A stretch of DNA of 64,000 bases from Caenispirillum bisanense (GCA_945877815.1 CAMDWJ010000003.1:84221-148220), one strand, 5' to 3'. Shown: positions 8,180 through 17,356, counted from the stretch's first letter. Notes: a model not told the origin generated them from the sequence alone. Program-made: numbers and translations.

Positions 8180-9049
8180 ATGGACGAGATGAGATACGAG
8201 ACGCCGACCTCGGTGAACGCGGCCGTCAAACTGCTGGCCGGCGAAAAAGGTCTGGCCAAGGTCCTGGCGGGCGGAACCGACCTGCTGGTCCAGATGCGGG
8301 GCGAAACGGTCGTGCCCAACCTGATCGTCGATATCAAGAAGATCGCCGACATGAAGGCGATCAAGAAGGAAAAGGGCGGATTTCGCGTCGGCGCAGCCGT
8401 CAGCGGCGCCGAATTGGGCGAACATCCGGAACTGTCCAAGATGTGGCCGGGTGTCGTCGAAGCCACCGAATTGATCGGCTCCACCCAGGTGCAGGGCCGC
8501 GCCACCATGACCGGCAATCTTTGCAATGCCAGCCCGGGTGCCGACAGCGTGCCGGCCCTGATCGCGGCCGGGGCGCTCGCCGCCATCGCGGGGCCCAACG
8601 GCAAGCGCGAAGTGCCGGTCGAACAGATCCCGGTCTCGCCCGGCAAGACCTCGCTCGCCAAGGGCGAATTCGTTACCTCTCTCTTCCTGCCCAAACGCCC
8701 CAAGAAATCGGGCGATGCCTATCTGCGCTTCATTCCGCGCACGGAGATGGACATCGCAGTGGTCGGCTGCGGCATTTCGCTGACGCTCGACAAAGCGGGC
8801 ACGGTACTTGCCGCGCGCGTCGCCTTGGGCGCGGTCGCACCCACGGCACTTCTGGTCGATGCAGCTGCCAACGCGATCATCGGAACGAAGCTCGAAGATG
8901 CAGCGCTCGATGCATTGGCCGCCGCCTGCTCGGCCGCCTGCCGTCCGATCGACGACAAGCGCGGCACCAAGGAGTTCCGCATCCAGATTGCCGGCGTGCT
9001 GGCGCGCCGCGTCGCCCTGATCGCGCGCGCCAGAGCCTTGAAGAAATAG
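8180..9049 (+). CDS. Molybdenum hydroxylase FAD-binding (medium) subunit
   Basis: A 289-residue FAD subunit of the xanthine dehydrogenase/CO dehydrogenase family; it passes electrons from the iron-sulfur subunit to the physiological acceptor. FAD motifs are AGGTDLL (30-36) and TGNLCNASPGADS (111-123). The C-terminal CO_deh_flav_C domain is present (from about YLRFIPRTEMDIAVV). The ATG at 8180 is preferred over the upstream 8117 because the extra residues are non-conserved and GGGAGGGCCAAGG precedes 8180. It is followed at 28 bases by the 2Fe-2S subunit, then the Mo subunit, in the M-S-L order typical of these operons. Confidence 0.93.
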   Translation: MDEMRYETPTSVNAAVKLLAGEKGLAKVLAGGTDLLVQMRGETVVPNLIVDIKKIADMKAIKKEKGGFRVGAAVSGAELGEHPELSKMWPGVVEATELIGSTQVQGRATMTGNLCNASPGADSVPALIAAGALAAIAGPNGKREVPVEQIPVSPGKTSLAKGEFVTSLFLPKRPKKSGDAYLRFIPRTEMDIAVVGCGISLTLDKAGTVLAARVALGAVAPTALLVDAAANAIIGTKLEDAALDALAAACSAACRPIDDKRGTKEFRIQIAGVLARRVALIARARALKK

Positions 9050-9077
9050 GCCATGAAGAAAAAGTGAGGATCGCCTA

Positions 9078-9551
9078 ATGTCACGACATCACATCAGCAC
9101 GACGATCAACGGCGATTCCGCCGAGTTCCTGTGCGATACCGACGAATCGCTGCTCGATTGCATCCGCAACGAGCTGCATATGACCGGCACCAAGGAAGGC
9201 TGCGGCACCGGCGATTGCGGCGCCTGCTCCGTGCTCCTCGACGGCCGACTGGTCTGCTCGTGTCTCGTGCTCGGCGTCGAAGCGGCCGGCAAGAAGATCG
9301 ATACCATCGAGGGCATGGCCCAAGGCGACAAGCTGCATCCGCTGCAGCGCAATTTCCTGGAACATGCGGCGCTGCAATGCGGCATCTGCACGCCCGGCTT
9401 CTTAATCGCGGCGCGCGCACTCCTCGAAAAAAATCCCAATCCGACGGAGACGGAAGTGCGCTTCTGGCTCGCCGGAAATCTGTGCCGCTGCACGGGTTAT
9501 GATAAGATCGTCCGTGCCGTCATGGCCACGGCTGCTGAACTTCGCGGTTAA
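9078..9551 (+). CDS. Molybdenum hydroxylase 2Fe-2S (small) subunit
   Basis: A 157-residue subunit with two [2Fe-2S] clusters. The plant-type ferredoxin cluster is C42-x4-C47-x2-C50-x11-C62. The second, helical cluster uses C101-x2-C104 (QCGICTPG) and C136-x-C138 (NLCRCTGY). All eight cysteines are present, so electron transfer should be intact. The length matches CoxS/HcrC-type subunits. It lies between the FAD and Mo subunits with short spacers (28 and 11 bases), consistent with one transcript and equal stoichiometry. Confidence 0.96.
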   Translation: MSRHHISTTINGDSAEFLCDTDESLLDCIRNELHMTGTKEGCGTGDCGACSVLLDGRLVCSCLVLGVEAAGKKIDTIEGMAQGDKLHPLQRNFLEHAALQCGICTPGFLIAARALLEKNPNPTETEVRFWLAGNLCRCTGYDKIVRAVMATAAELRG

Positions 9552-9562
9552 GGAGACACCTC

Positions 9563-11851
9563 ATGCCTGATGACATCAAGCTGGATAAGGAACTCAAGGT
9601 CGTCGGCCATCGCAATGTGCGTCCCGACGGCATGGACAAGGTGACCGGGCGCGCGAAATACGGCGCCGATCTGATCCTGCCCGGCATGCTGTACGGCCGT
9701 GTTCTGCGCAGCCCGCATGCCCATGCCAAGATCAAATCGATCGATACCTCGGCCGCCGAGGCGCTGCCCGGCGTCAAAGCCGTCGTCACCGGCAAGGATT
9801 TTCCCGACCAGCCGAAATCCAAGCCGCCCTATGGCCCGATGATCCAGGATGCGTGGGATGCCACGCGCAACATCATCGCGCGCGAGAAGGTCTTCTACGA
9901 CGGCCATTGCGTCGCCGCCGTCGCCGCCACCAGCGATTCCATCGCCAAGCAGGCGCTCAAGCTGATCAAGGTGGATTACCAGATTCTGCCGCATGTCATC
10001 GACCCGATTGAGGCGATGCAGCCCGATGCACCCATCCTGCACGAAGACCAGTTCACGCTCGGCGTCGAGGGTGCGACCAAGCCGTCCAACGTCTTCCGCA
10101 TCATGAAGGCGGCTAAGGGCGATGTGGACAAAGGCTTCGCCGAGGCCGACCTGATTATCGAGCGCGACTTCAAGACCAAGGCCGTGCACCAGGGCTATAT
10201 CGAGCCCCACGCCTGCGTCGGCAATGCGTCGGAAGACGGCAATGTCGAGGTCTGGACCTCGACGCAGGGCCATTTCGTCTCGCGCAACCAGCTGGCCAAT
10301 CTGCTCGGCCTGCCGGTCGGCAAGATCCGCCTGACCTCGTCGGAGATTGGCGGCGGCTTCGGCGGCAAGATCCCGATGTATGGCGAGCCGCTCGCGGTAC
10401 GCCTGTCGCAGAAAGCCAATCGTCCGGTGAAGATCGTCATGACGCGCGACGAAACCTTCCGCTCGACCGGCCCGACCTCGGGCTCGCATGTGTGGATGAA
10501 GATCGGCGTGAAGAATGACGGACGCATCGTCGCGGCCGACGCGAAGCTCTATTACGAAGCCGGCGCCTTCAAGGGTGCAGGCATTGCTGCGGCCATCGGC
10601 TGCATGTTCTCCGAATACGATCTCGAGAATATTCGCATCGAAGGCTACGACATCGTTTCAAACCGCCCCAAGGTCGCGGCCTATCGCGCACCTGGCGTGC
10701 CGATGGCGGCATTCGCCGTCGAAGGCGTAATCAACCAGATCGCCAAGAAACTGAAAATCGATCCGGTCGACATCCGCCTGAAGAACGCGGCCAAGCAGGG
10801 CACGGTGAATGTCAGCGGCATCAAATACGGTCCGATCGGCTTCATTGAGCTGCTCGAAAAGGTGAAGGCGCATCCGCATTACAACACCAAGCTGGAAAAG
10901 AACCAGGGCCGCGGTTTCGCCGCCGGCTATTGGATGCATGCGGGCGGCATGAGCTGCGCGTCGGTCAATATCCAGGACGACGGCACGGTCACGCTAATCG
11001 AAGGCAATCCCGACATCGGCGGATCGCGCGCCTCGATGGCCGCGATGGCCGCCGAGGAATTGGGCATCCCCTTCGAGAAGGTGCGCCCGATCATCGCCGA
11101 TACCTCATCGCTCGGCTTCACCTTCCTCACCGCCGGCAGCCGCACGACCTACGCGACGGGCATGGCGGTCGTCGAGGCCACGCGCCACGCGATCAAGATC
11201 TGCTGCGAACGCGCCGCCGCCGTCTGGGGTGTCACGCCCGAGCAAGTGAAGTGGGAAGACGGCCACGCGAAACCGGCGAGCGCCAATGTCGGCGATTTCG
11301 CGCCGCTCTCGCTGTCCGAACTCGCCAAGAAAGCGCCGATGATGGGCGGGCCCATCGCCGGCCACTCCGAGATCAACGCGACCGGCCAGGGCCCCGCCAT
11401 CGGCGGGCATCTCGTCGATGTCGAGGTCGATCCCGAGACCGGCTTCGTGAAGCTCTTGCGCTTCACCGTGTTCCAGGACGTCGGCCGCGCGATTTCCCCC
11501 GATTATGTCGAGGGCCAGTTGCAGGGCGGCGCGATCCAGGGCCTCGGCTGGGCGCTGAACGAGGAATATATCTATAACGACAAGGGTCAGCTCGTGAATG
11601 CGGGCTTCCTCGATTACCGCATGCCGGTCGCCTCCGACGTGCCGATGATCGGGACCGTGCTCATCGAGGAGCCGAACCCCAATCACCCGTACGGTGTGCG
11701 CGGCGTCGGCGAAACCCCGATCGTGCCGCCGCAAGCGGCCGTCGCCAATGCGGTCGAAAACGCCATCGGCATCCAAATGAGCGAGTTGCCGATGTCGCCG
11801 CCGAAGATCTTGCGCGCGATCGCAGCCGATCGCCTCAAGGCGGCCGAATAA
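9563..11851 (+). CDS. Molybdenum hydroxylase Mo-binding (large) subunit
   Basis: A 762-residue catalytic subunit that binds the molybdopterin cofactor and hydroxylates or dehydroxylates an unknown substrate. Family motifs include GGGFGGK near residue 265, the substrate-loop region VAAYRAPGVPMAAFAVE near 370-385, and the active-site glutamate in GVGETPIVPPQAA near 712. The loop lacks the VAYRCSFR signature and the cysteine of form I CO dehydrogenase, so it is not a CODH. Relatives act on N-heterocycles, aromatic acyl-CoAs or aldehydes. The RBS is AAGGAGA before 9563. It is immediately followed by a MoaD/ThiS-like gene and a TRAP transporter, suggesting the substrate is an imported organic acid. 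Confidence 0.93.
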   Translation: MPDDIKLDKELKVVGHRNVRPDGMDKVTGRAKYGADLILPGMLYGRVLRSPHAHAKIKSIDTSAAEALPGVKAVVTGKDFPDQPKSKPPYGPMIQDAWDATRNIIAREKVFYDGHCVAAVAATSDSIAKQALKLIKVDYQILPHVIDPIEAMQPDAPILHEDQFTLGVEGATKPSNVFRIMKAAKGDVDKGFAEADLIIERDFKTKAVHQGYIEPHACVGNASEDGNVEVWTSTQGHFVSRNQLANLLGLPVGKIRLTSSEIGGGFGGKIPMYGEPLAVRLSQKANRPVKIVMTRDETFRSTGPTSGSHVWMKIGVKNDGRIVAADAKLYYEAGAFKGAGIAAAIGCMFSEYDLENIRIEGYDIVSNRPKVAAYRAPGVPMAAFAVEGVINQIAKKLKIDPVDIRLKNAAKQGTVNVSGIKYGPIGFIELLEKVKAHPHYNTKLEKNQGRGFAAGYWMHAGGMSCASVNIQDDGTVTLIEGNPDIGGSRASMAAMAAEELGIPFEKVRPIIADTSSLGFTFLTAGSRTTYATGMAVVEATRHAIKICCERAAAVWGVTPEQVKWEDGHAKPASANVGDFAPLSLSELAKKAPMMGGPIAGHSEINATGQGPAIGGHLVDVEVDPETGFVKLLRFTVFQDVGRAISPDYVEGQLQGGAIQGLGWALNEEYIYNDKGQLVNAGFLDYRMPVASDVPMIGTVLIEEPNPNHPYGVRGVGETPIVPPQAAVANAVENAIGIQMSELPMSPPKILRAIAADRLKAAE

Positions 11852-11865
11852 AGCGGGCGCAGATT

Positions 11866-12111
11866 TTGCCCCGCGTTGTGTTCATGGGCGAGGCGCGTCG
11901 CTTTACCGGCGACGTCGCCGAGCTTGAGATCGAGGCCGGCAACGTGATGCAGCTCTTCCGCAAATTGGGAGAGCGCTTCCCCGAACTGGCGCCGGTGCTG
12001 GAAGACGGCTTCGCCGTCGCCATCGACGGCGAGATGTTCGAGGATTCTCTGTTGCAGCCGATCAAGCCGGACGCCGAGGTGATCCTGGTTCCGAAGATCG
12101 CTGGCGGCTGA
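11866..12111 (+). CDS. MoaD/ThiS-like ubiquitin-fold sulfur carrier
   Basis: An 81-residue protein with the beta-grasp pattern of MoaD/ThiS: a first strand PRVVFMGEARRF, a middle segment MQLFRKLGERFPELAPVL, and a C-terminus ILVPKIAGG. The final Gly-Gly is the site that carries thiocarboxylate sulfur in this family. A TTG start at 11866 keeps the first beta-strand; a GTG at 11878 is an alternative. It lies 14 bases after the Mo subunit and just before the TRAP genes. A dedicated carrier in a hydroxylase operon suggests a role in molybdopterin synthesis or cofactor sulfuration for this enzyme, which is inference. No E1-like or MoaE partner is adjacent. Confidence 0.82.
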   Translation: MPRVVFMGEARRFTGDVAELEIEAGNVMQLFRKLGERFPELAPVLEDGFAVAIDGEMFEDSLLQPIKPDAEVILVPKIAGG

Positions 12112-12120
12112 GCCGAATGG

Positions 12121-12696
12121 GTGGCGGCGAGGATCGATAAACCGGGGGCTCGGGTCTTGCATCTCCTCTTGCGCGTGAGCGGCGCCATCGACGCGCTCAA
12201 TGCGGCCGCCGGGCGGATCGCCACCTGGGCGGTTCTGATCGCCAGCGTCATCAGCGCCGGCAATGCCCTGTTCCGCTACGGCTTCTCGCTCAGTTCAAAC
12301 GGCTGGCTCGAGATTCAATGGTACCTGTTCGGCGTCATGGTAATGCTGGGCGCGTCCTACACACTCAACAAAAACGAGCACGTTCGCATCGATATCGTCT
12401 ACGGCAACGTCTCGATGCGCACACAACTCTGGATCGACATCCTGGGCACACTGATCTTCCTGCTGCCCACCGCGGCGATCATCGGCTGGGTGTCGTGGCC
12501 GCTGTTCTACAATTCCTTCGCCATTCACGAAATGTCGAGCAACGCAGGGGGCCTGTTGCGCTGGCCCATAAAGCTGATGCTGCCGCTGGGCTTCGCCCTG
12601 CTGTTCCTGCAGGGGTTGTCGGAGATCATCAAGCGTATCGGCGCGTTGATGGGCATGCCCCAGCTTGTCACCCAATACGAGAAGCCGTTGCAGTGA
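12121..12696 (+). CDS. TRAP transporter small permease (DctQ type)
   Basis: A 191-residue four-helix inner-membrane protein of the DctQ family, the small membrane subunit of a tripartite ATP-independent periplasmic transporter. Family features include the WLEIQWYLFGVMVMLGASY stretch and NKNEHVRIDI, which matches the conserved cytoplasmic-face motif (N/G-x-HVRxD). A GTG start at 12121 is used; the gene begins 9 bases after the MoaD-like stop. The large permease follows directly, and the binding protein is encoded on the opposite strand just beyond it. It is part of the same rightward transcript as the molybdenum hydroxylase. Confidence 0.92.
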   Translation: MAARIDKPGARVLHLLLRVSGAIDALNAAAGRIATWAVLIASVISAGNALFRYGFSLSSNGWLEIQWYLFGVMVMLGASYTLNKNEHVRIDIVYGNVSMRTQLWIDILGTLIFLLPTAAIIGWVSWPLFYNSFAIHEMSSNAGGLLRWPIKLMLPLGFALLFLQGLSEIIKRIGALMGMPQLVTQYEKPLQ

Positions 12697-12721
12697 GTGC
12701 TTTTTCCAAGATGGATCGCGC

Positions 12722-14131
12722 ATGAGCGCGCCGGGCCTCATCCCGCCGATCATGTTTTTCGCCATGATCGCGTTTTTGCTGATCGGGTTTCCGGTCGCCT
12801 TTACGCTGTCGGCCGTCGGATTGTTGTTCGCTTTCATCGCCATCGAACTCGGCCATTTCCAACCGGTCTTCCTGCAGGCATTGGGCGATCGCGTGTTCGG
12901 CATCGTCGCCAACGACTTGCTGCTCGCAATTCCCTTCTTCACCTTCATGGGCGCGATCCTGGAGCGTGGCGGTTTGGCCGAGGACCTACTCGAAGGGATG
13001 GGGCAATTGTTCGGGCCGGTGCGCGGCGGATTGGCCTATGCCGTCATCATCGTCGGTGCGATCCTGGGCGCGATCACCGGCACGGTCGCGGCTTCGGTCA
13101 TCGCGATGGGATTGATCTCGCTACCCATCATGATGCGCTACGGCTACGATATGAAACTGGCGACCGGCGTGATCGCGGCATCCGGCACCATCACCCAACT
13201 CATTCCGCCCTCGCTCGTCCTCGTTGTGCTGGCCGACCAATTGGGCCGCTCGGTCGGCGACCTTTACGCCGGCGCACTGGGACCCAGCATCGTGCAGGTC
13301 GGGCTGTTCTGTATCTATATCGCCATCGTCAGCATCGTGAAGCCGAACTGGGTGCCGGCCCTGCCGGCTGAGGCGCGCACGCTGCAGGGCTGGCCGCTCT
13401 ATTCCAAAATTCTGTGGGGCATGGTGCCCTCGCTCATCCTGATCTTCCTGGTGCTCGGCACCATCTTCATGGGCCTGGCGACGCCGACGGAAGCCGGCGC
13501 CATGGGTGCGGTCGGTGCACTGCTGCTGTCGATGGCGCACGGCCGCTTGAGTTACACGATCCTCGTGCAAAGCATGGATTCGACCATGCGCATCACCGCG
13601 ATGGTGATTTTCATTCTGGTCGGCTCGACGGTATTCACGCTGGTCTTCCGCGGGCTCGATGGCGACCTGTGGATCGAAGGATTACTGACCGCGCTGCCGG
13701 GCGGCGCCACCGGCTTCTTGGTCTTCGTCTGCATCTTCGTCTTCTTCCTGGCATTCTTTCTCGATTTCTTCGAGATCGCCTTCATCATCGTTCCGCTGTT
13801 GGCACCCGTCGCCCACAAGCTCGGCATCGATCTGGTGTGGTTCGGCGTCCTGCTCTGCGTGGTGATGCAGACATCCTTTATGCATCCGCCTTTCGGCTTC
13901 GCGCTCTTTTATTTGCGCGGCATCGCGCCGCCGTCAGTGAAGAGTTCCGATATCTATTGGGGCGCGATGCCGTGGGTGGTGCTGCAGCTGATTATGGCCG
14001 CGATCGTGATCGCCTGGCCCGAGCTTGTCACCTTTCCGCTCGACAAGGTCAGCGGCGTCGATCCGGACACGATACGTTTCGACGTACCGCTGCCGGAATT
14101 CTCAATGCCGCCGCCCGTCGATTTCAAATAG
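12722..14131 (+). CDS. TRAP transporter large permease (DctM type)
   Basis: A 469-residue, 12-13 helix permease that carries substrate with sodium or proton symport. It shows the DctM repeat features GAILGAITGTVAASVIAMG and IPPSLVLVVLADQLG, with ATPTEAGAMGAVGAL in the second half. The open frame extends back to a TTG at 12665 inside dctQ, but the ATG at 12722 gives the expected short periplasmic N-terminus (MSAPGLIPPIMFFAM). It forms the transporter with the DctQ-type protein upstream and the DctP-type protein at 14149-15405, whose gene converges with it 17 bases downstream. Confidence 0.94.
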   Translation: MSAPGLIPPIMFFAMIAFLLIGFPVAFTLSAVGLLFAFIAIELGHFQPVFLQALGDRVFGIVANDLLLAIPFFTFMGAILERGGLAEDLLEGMGQLFGPVRGGLAYAVIIVGAILGAITGTVAASVIAMGLISLPIMMRYGYDMKLATGVIAASGTITQLIPPSLVLVVLADQLGRSVGDLYAGALGPSIVQVGLFCIYIAIVSIVKPNWVPALPAEARTLQGWPLYSKILWGMVPSLILIFLVLGTIFMGLATPTEAGAMGAVGALLLSMAHGRLSYTILVQSMDSTMRITAMVIFILVGSTVFTLVFRGLDGDLWIEGLLTALPGGATGFLVFVCIFVFFLAFFLDFFEIAFIIVPLLAPVAHKLGIDLVWFGVLLCVVMQTSFMHPPFGFALFYLRGIAPPSVKSSDIYWGAMPWVVLQLIMAAIVIAWPELVTFPLDKVSGVDPDTIRFDVPLPEFSMPPPVDFK

Positions 14132-14148
14132 ACGGATTCAAATAACGC

Positions 14149-15405
14149 TCAGGCGTCCTTCTTACCGCCCGTCGCCTTCCCCGCACCGAACCCCACCGCG
14201 AGTCCGGCAACGCCGGCCACCGCGGCCGCGGTCCATTTCTCGTTGCCGGACGCAGGCATCGCGGTTGCGGGTTGCGGTGCAGGCGCCGCCGTCGCAGCAG
14301 GCACGGCCTGGGCCAAGGAGGCAGCAGCGGTAAAGGTGAAGTTATCGTAGGAATTCTCGGCGACCCGGAACCATTGGAACTGGTCGTCGCGGAACGCCTT
14401 CCATGCGTCATACACTTTCTTGAATTTTGGATTCGCCGCCGAGGTTTCGGCATAGAGTTCTTCGGCCGCCTTGTAGCAGGCCAGCATCAGCTCGCGCGGG
14501 AACGGACGAAGCTGCGCACCGCCCGCGATCAGGCGACGCAGCGCCGCCGGATTCTGCGCATCGTACTTGCTCTGCATCACATTGTGCGCATCGCCGCATG
14601 CCGCATCGACCATCGCGCGGTATTCGGGAGGCAAGCCTTCCCACTGCGCGATATTCACGTACACCGAGAGTTGCGGGCCACCTTCCCACCATCCGGGGTA
14701 ATAATAATATTGCGCGACCTTGTTGAAGCCGAGTTTCTCGTCATCGTACGGTCCAACCCATTCGGCGGCGTCGATGGTGCCCTTCTCCAAGGACGGATAG
14801 ATGTCGCCGCCCGGAATCTGCTGCGGCACGACGCCCAGCTTCTGCAAAACGTTCCCGGCGAAACCGCCGATGCGGAACTTCAGGCCCTTCAGATCCTCGA
14901 CCGATTTGATCTCCTTGCGGAACCAGCCGCCCATCTGCACGCCGGTATTGCCGCACGGGATCGCGTGGATGTTGTAGTCCTTGAAGAACTCGGCCATCAG
15001 CTCGCGCCCGCCGCCGGCATAAAACCACGCAGACTGCTGGCGCGAATTCAATCCGAACGGCATGGCCGTGTCGAAGGCGAAGGTCGGATCCTTGCCGATG
15101 AAATAATAGCTTGCGGTATGCGCCATCTCGACGGTGCCGGCCTGCACGGCATCCGCCACACCGAACGGAGGGATCAATTCGCCACCTGCAAACACGCGGA
15201 TTTGGAACTTGCCTGCGCTCGCGTCATGCACGCGTTTGGCCATGTGCTCGGCCGCGCCGTAGATCGTATCCAGGCTTTTCGGGAAACTGGAGGCGAGACG
15301 CCAGCGGATCTCTGCCGTTTGCGCGATGGCGGGTGCGGCGAGCGTCGCGGCCGCGGCGCCGATACCGGCGGTCCCCGCCGATTTGAGAAATTTACGTCGA
15401 TCCAT
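14149..15405 (-). CDS. TRAP transporter substrate-binding protein (DctP type) with C-terminal hydrophobic tail
   Basis: A 418-residue periplasmic binding protein. The N-terminus MDRRKFLKSAGTAGIGAAAA is a twin-arginine signal (RRKFLK). The DctP fold is supported by GGELIPPFGVADAVQAGTVE and EWVGPYDDEKLGF, a conserved region at the substrate site. The start at 15405 is chosen for the Tat signal, although the frame stays open to 15981 inside the next gene. An Ala/Pro linker after about residue 360 leads to a 19-residue hydrophobic segment (391-409, WTAAAVAGVAGLAVGFGAG) and the end KATGGKKDA. Ordinary DctP proteins lack such a tail; it could anchor the protein to the membrane. It serves the DctQ/DctM genes converging from the left. 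Confidence 0.9.
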   Translation of the reverse strand: MDRRKFLKSAGTAGIGAAAATLAAPAIAQTAEIRWRLASSFPKSLDTIYGAAEHMAKRVHDASAGKFQIRVFAGGELIPPFGVADAVQAGTVEMAHTASYYFIGKDPTFAFDTAMPFGLNSRQQSAWFYAGGGRELMAEFFKDYNIHAIPCGNTGVQMGGWFRKEIKSVEDLKGLKFRIGGFAGNVLQKLGVVPQQIPGGDIYPSLEKGTIDAAEWVGPYDDEKLGFNKVAQYYYYPGWWEGGPQLSVYVNIAQWEGLPPEYRAMVDAACGDAHNVMQSKYDAQNPAALRRLIAGGAQLRPFPRELMLACYKAAEELYAETSAANPKFKKVYDAWKAFRDDQFQWFRVAENSYDNFTFTAAASLAQAVPAATAAPAPQPATAMPASGNEKWTAAAVAGVAGLAVGFGAGKATGGKKDA

Positions 15406-15431
15406 GGAAGTCTCTCCCCTGAAAAAAAATC

Positions 15432-17222
15432 TTAATCGTTCGCTTCGAGCCGTTTCATCCACACCGAGATGACCGCCGGCTTGCCGGCCCGCACCTGGGC
15501 GAGGCCGCGTTGAAGTGCTGCGGCCAGATCGTCCGGATCGCGCACGGTTTCGCCGTAACCGCCCGCCGCCTCGGCCTCTTTCGCGAAATCGATCGGCGGA
15601 TCGATATAGCCGCCCTCGTAGCCGCCCTTGGCCGCGAAGCCTTCGCGCCCATAGGCATTGCCGACGCGAGTCGTGCCGGTCGAATAGCTGCGGTTGGTAT
15701 AAACGATCGTGAGGAACGGCGCACCGTGATGCGCCGCGGCCCAAATCGCGGGCGCCGGCGTGCCGAACATGTAGAAACCGTCGCCGGTGACCGCGATGAC
15801 GTCTCGTTCGGGGGCGGCGAATTTCGCGCCAAGTGCGGCACCCGGCGCGAAGCCGCCGCTCGATCCCGGATTGCCGATATAGGAGCCCGGCCGTTCCATC
15901 GGCAGGAAATCGCGCAGGCGCGGACTGGGCAAAGTATCGTCGACGATCAGCGTATTGTCGGTGACGATCTGACCAACGCAATAGCTGAGCCAGAGCGGAT
16001 CGATGGGATCCTTCTTGGCGACGTCGGTCGCCTGCTTGTCGGTCGCGGCGTACCGCGCGACCGAGGACTTATGTAACGTTTGCGCACGTTCGGCGATGCG
16101 CGAACGGTCGGCATCCGTCAGCACACCTTTGGCGGCCGCGAGCAGCGCCAGGATCGATTGGGTCGGATCGGCGGCGACGCGGATGTCGGCGGTGAACTCG
16201 AACGTGGGAATGCGCATCTGCACCGGATCATGGCCCATATAGGCGATGTAGGCATCAGCGGACGGCGCATTGCGGTTGGGCACCCACGGCACTTCGCATT
16301 CCAGGATCAGCACGGCGTCGGCGTCCGACAAAGCCGATTGCGGCTGATAGAGCGGATGACGGAACGGGAAGCTCATATAGCCGCGCTGCACCGAATCGAC
16401 GACGGCGAGACCGAGCAGTTCGCACAACTCGATCAGGGGGGCGACGCTGGCGGGGTCTCTCCCCGAATTGGCGACGACGGCGACCGGCTTTTGCGCGCGC
16501 ACCAGCCGTTCGACGATTTCGGTTACCGCGTGCGGATCGGGTGCGACGGCGCGCGGGATGCCCAATTGATCGGCGCTCGGAAACTTGGCGCCGTTCATCG
16601 GCAACATCACCAGTTCCTTCGGGAACGAGAGATACACCGGACCGGCGGGGGCCGAACGCGCCACCTGCACGGCACGGCTCATCACCAGGCCGGCATTGTC
16701 CTGCCAGGCGAGCTTGTGGTCCCACTTGGTGTAATTGCGCACGATGCCGTTCTGGTCGTAGGTCTCCTGCATCCATAGATGGCCGCCCTCGTCGCGCCCG
16801 CCCTTGAGTTCGCCGGCATAGGAGGTCGGCGGGAAACCGGCCGTCATGATCACCGGCAGGCCGCTGCGCCACGCCGTGTGAATGGCGCCGCCATAATGGA
16901 GCGTGCCGCAATCGACATGCGCCGCGGTGACGGCCGGACGGCCCGTAACGGCGGCAAAACCGAGTGCGGCGTTCAGGCTGATATGTTCGAGCGGCACGGT
17001 GATCAGGCGCAGCGTTTTATTGTGGCCGCGCGCACGGGCCTTGGCGGTCGCCTCCTGGAAAAATCCGATCTCGGAGCCCGAGGTAAAAAACAGATGATCG
17101 ACGCCGGCCGCAGCCAGGGAGGCCACGATCGCATCGCCGACATCGTCGGCCGGAACCTCGAGCCAATTGGCCTTCGAAGGCCCCTGTTGTCCGCCCCCTT
17201 TGCCGTCCGCGCCGTCCGCCAT
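15432..17222 (-). CDS. Thiamine-diphosphate-dependent enzyme (acetolactate synthase/decarboxylase family)
   Basis: A 596-residue enzyme with the three-domain layout of the POX/ALS/benzoylformate decarboxylase group. The cofactor-activating glutamate is E79 in TVPLEHISLNAALG. The diphosphate-binding motif GDGFYMFG lies near residue 475 and ends about 27 residues later in YTN, fitting GDG-x(24-27)-N. The ATG at 17222 is preceded by GGGAGGC; an upstream ATG at 17276 adds only non-conserved residues. It is the probable first gene of a leftward pair with the DctP gene (27 bases apart). Carboligation or decarboxylation of a 2-keto acid is the family reaction; the true substrate, perhaps supplied by the TRAP transporter and the Mo hydroxylase opposite, is unknown. 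Confidence 0.88.
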   Translation of the reverse strand: MADGADGKGGGQQGPSKANWLEVPADDVGDAIVASLAAAGVDHLFFTSGSEIGFFQEATAKARARGHNKTLRLITVPLEHISLNAALGFAAVTGRPAVTAAHVDCGTLHYGGAIHTAWRSGLPVIMTAGFPPTSYAGELKGGRDEGGHLWMQETYDQNGIVRNYTKWDHKLAWQDNAGLVMSRAVQVARSAPAGPVYLSFPKELVMLPMNGAKFPSADQLGIPRAVAPDPHAVTEIVERLVRAQKPVAVVANSGRDPASVAPLIELCELLGLAVVDSVQRGYMSFPFRHPLYQPQSALSDADAVLILECEVPWVPNRNAPSADAYIAYMGHDPVQMRIPTFEFTADIRVAADPTQSILALLAAAKGVLTDADRSRIAERAQTLHKSSVARYAATDKQATDVAKKDPIDPLWLSYCVGQIVTDNTLIVDDTLPSPRLRDFLPMERPGSYIGNPGSSGGFAPGAALGAKFAAPERDVIAVTGDGFYMFGTPAPAIWAAAHHGAPFLTIVYTNRSYSTGTTRVGNAYGREGFAAKGGYEGGYIDPPIDFAKEAEAAGGYGETVRDPDDLAAALQRGLAQVRAGKPAVISVWMKRLEAND

Positions 17223-17356
17223 AGTCGCCTCCCGTTTTTGTGGCAACAGTGTGTTCGATGCGAGGGGTCGGTGCAATATCGCCCAAACGGAACCATTGGG
17301 GCGTTCACGCGTTGATCAGCTGCGCATTCCCTCCCCCAAACCCAAGGAGAAAGATA

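Noticed and set aside
9563..11851. The hydroxylase as form I CO dehydrogenase (coxMSL)
   Set aside because: The large subunit lacks the VAYRCSFR active-site signature and has VAAYRAPGV instead; gene order alone is not evidence for CO oxidation.
15406..15981. N-terminal extension of the TRAP binding protein to 610 residues
   Set aside because: The extra 192 codons lie antiparallel in phase with the ThDP enzyme gene and would bury the Tat signal; the start at 15405 is correct.
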